From Pseudomonas sp. P818 (lineage in GTDB: Bacteria > Pseudomonadota > Gammaproteobacteria > Pseudomonadales > Pseudomonadaceae), in assembly GCF_000418555.1 (NCBI RefSeq), contig NZ_ATKM01000024.1:248001-312000 (forward strand): a stretch of 64,000 bases of DNA, read 5' to 3'. The position numbers and the translations under genes are program-made. Shown here piece by piece: positions 62,825 to 64,000 of the stretch. The first letter of the stretch is position 1, and each line of letters starts with the position of its first letter. The notes below the pieces were generated by a model. That model saw nothing but the letters and a program-made list of their open reading frames with translations. It did not search any database and was not told the origin of the DNA.

Positions 62825-63759
62825 TGGGCGAAGGCCTCGGGGTGCAGCGCGGCGGCCAGGGTTTCGATGGCCTGCGCGTTGTCCAGACTGGGCGTGACCG
62901 CTAGGTAGGAGAGCACCACGAAGCGTTTTTCGCGGATCGCGGTCACGCCCTGCAGCGCCGGATGCTGCAGCAGGAAGTCGCGTTTCTGCGCCGCCGTGCG
63001 CTCGCCATAGTCGACGATCAGGATGACCTCGGGGTCTTCCTCGACCACCGACTCCCAACCTACCTTGATCCAGCTGCCGGCCACACCATCCATCACGTTG
63101 CGCCCACCGGCCGCCTCGATCAGCGGCTGCGGCATGCCCTGGCGCCCGGCGCTGAAAGGCAGGTCCTCACCGCTGTCGTAGACGAACACCCGCGGCCGCG
63201 TCGGCTGCTCGCCCAGGCGCGCCTGCACTGCCGCCACGCGCCGCTGCATGCCTTGCACCAGGGCATCGGCACGCGGCTCGACGGCGAAGATGCGGCCGAG
63301 GTTGCGCAGATCGGCGTAGACATCCTCGAGGCTGGCGACGCGGCCGGGCAGCACATGCGCGCAGGACTCGCTCAGCTCGTACACCGGGATGCCGAAGCGC
63401 GCCAGGCTGGCCGGGGTGACCTCGCCGCCGATGCGCATGCCGTAGTTCCAGCCGGCGAAGACGAAGTCGGTGCCGGCACCCAGCAGGTTCTCCAGCGACG
63501 GGTAGCGCGCCGCCAGTTCCGGCAGGCCGGCGAGTTGCACGCGCATGCTCGGGTCGAGAGTCTTCCAGCCGCTGATGCCGGTGTAGCCGACCATGCGCTC
63601 CTTCAGCCCCAGGGCCAGGAGCATGGCGGTCATATTGACGTCATGGCTGACCGCCCGCTGCGGCGGCTGGGCAACGCTCACCTGACGGTCGCAACTGGTG
63701 ACGGTTACGGCCCAGGCGGGGCTGGCCAGCAGCGCCAGGCCGAGGATGCAAAGCCCCAT
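62821..63759 (-). CDS. ABC transporter periplasmic substrate-binding protein (iron-chelate/corrinoid type)
   Basis: 312 residues from ATG 63759. Signal peptide MGLCILGLALLASPAWA, then a cluster-A binding fold (PQRAVSHDVNMTAMLLALGLKERMVGYTG; LENLLGAGTDFVFAGWNYG; PGRVASLEDVYADLRNLGRIF; VYDSGEDLPFSAGRQGMPQPLIEAAGGRNVMDGV). The frame continues upstream to an ATG at 63894 that overlaps the stop of the ATPase gene (TGATG), but that extension of 45 residues is encoded by a CCCTCTCCC repeat; I prefer 63759. Neither start has a strong ribosome site. Confidence 0.85.
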   Translation of the reverse strand: MGLCILGLALLASPAWAVTVTSCDRQVSVAQPPQRAVSHDVNMTAMLLALGLKERMVGYTGISGWKTLDPSMRVQLAGLPELAARYPSLENLLGAGTDFVFAGWNYGMRIGGEVTPASLARFGIPVYELSESCAHVLPGRVASLEDVYADLRNLGRIFAVEPRADALVQGMQRRVAAVQARLGEQPTRPRVFVYDSGEDLPFSAGRQGMPQPLIEAAGGRNVMDGVAGSWIKVGWESVVEEDPEVILIVDYGERTAAQKRDFLLQHPALQGVTAIREKRFVVLSYLAVTPSLDNAQAIETLAAALHPEAFAQ

Positions 63760-63780
63760 CAAATGACGGCGGATCGACTC

Positions 63781-63869
63781 CCCTCTCCCATTTATGGGAG
63801 AGGGGTTGGGGGAGAGGGGAACAAAACCAGCTCCCTCTCCCCGGCCCTCTCCCGCAAGCGGGAGAGGGG
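63781..63869. repeat. CCCTCTCCC-type inverted repeat
   Basis: Two hairpins: CCCTCTCCC-ATTTAT-GGGAGAGGG (63781-63804) and CCCTCTCCCGC-AA-GCGGGAGAGGG (63845-63868). This family is common between Pseudomonas genes; here it lies between the ATPase stop and the signal peptide of the binding protein. Confidence 0.85.
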
Positions 63870-63893
63870 GTAAAGCTCGCGAGCGAACGTTCA

Positions 63894-64000
63894 TCAAACA
63901 ATCCAGGTAATACGCGGATGTCCCGCCAGTGGATGGGTATCGACCAGCGCCCGTACGCCGAACACCTGCTGCAGCAGCTCGGCGGTGAGCACCTCGGCGG
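63894..64000 (-). CDS. ABC transporter ATP-binding protein, C-terminal fragment
   Basis: Minus-strand frame open from the right edge, reading AEVLTAELLQQVFGVRALVDTHPLAGHPRITWIV and stopping at TGA. The tail matches the end of FecE/BtuD-type ATPases (LLQQVFGV, ending with an [I/V]xxP...). Stop overlaps the in-frame ATG of the downstream frame (TGATG). Only 35 codons are in the window. Confidence 0.75.
   Translation of the reverse strand, partial: AEVLTAELLQQVFGVRALVDTHPLAGHPRITWIV

Overview
The window reads as chromosomal DNA of a Pseudomonas, probably near the P. mendocina / P. oleovorans group (inference from high GC in most genes, family content, Pseudomonas-type REP repeats, and a zinc-starvation cluster like the P. 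aeruginosa dksA2-folE2-pyrC2 region). Most genes are ordinary high-GC Pseudomonas genes. Two stretches are visibly lower in GC and accessory: 3.9-6.9 kb (autotransporter plus lipoprotein hydrolase) and 46.6-47.9 kb (end of a contact-dependent inhibition island). No rRNA, tRNA, CRISPR array, integrase or intact transposase was seen.

Layout. 1-1.05 kb: 3' part of a TRAP solute-binding gene broken by a 64-bp patchwork insertion. 1.1-3.9 kb: TetR regulator, Tim44-like protein, ElaA-type acetyltransferase, SMI1/KNR4 protein. 4.2-6.9 kb: autotransporter translationally coupled to a lipoprotein alpha/beta hydrolase. 7.0-10.8 kb: GntR regulator divergent from a class III aminotransferase and a glutamine-synthetase-like ligase, with two identical-core operators between them. 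10.9-16.8 kb: envelope and unknown genes, thioesterase, hydrolase and a first COG0523 GTPase. 17.0-24.6 kb: a divergent Zur-type zinc-starvation locus. One Zur box sits between dksA2-cobW-DUF1826 (minus) and folE2-znuC-znuB-znuA-hisI-yidD-pyrC (plus). 24.8-30.3 kb: CBS/DUF294 signalling protein with exonuclease, DUF2986, LysR regulator and L-serine dehydratase. 30.7-34.2 kb: two tandem paralogous BCCT transporters. 34.5-36.0 kb: cardiolipin synthase.

35.9-48.0 kb is the main accessory system: a CDI island cdiB-cdiC(HlyC-like)-cdiA-immunity-lipoprotein. The CdiA tip looks like an Ntox15 (HxxD) nuclease, and the next gene looks like a GAD-like/DUF1851 immunity protein of the Tdi1 type. The island is bracketed by 52-bp direct repeats (51/52 identical) of the 3' end of the cardiolipin synthase gene. 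Its right end carries several hairpin repeats of the kind found around REP-associated transposases.

48.1-64 kb: periplasmic binding protein; PepSY protein with TonB-dependent siderophore receptor behind a probable Fur box; DUF3617 protein; a TAXI-type TRAP transporter (solute-binding protein, fused permease, DUF1850) behind a near-perfect sigma-54 promoter; the DctD/DctB-type two-component pair beside it; cyclopropane fatty acid synthase; and a FecCD-type metal-chelate ABC transporter running off the right edge. Several operons use 1-4 nt stop/start overlaps (ATGA, GTGA, TGATG). REP-type palindromes occupy many of the intergenic gaps.
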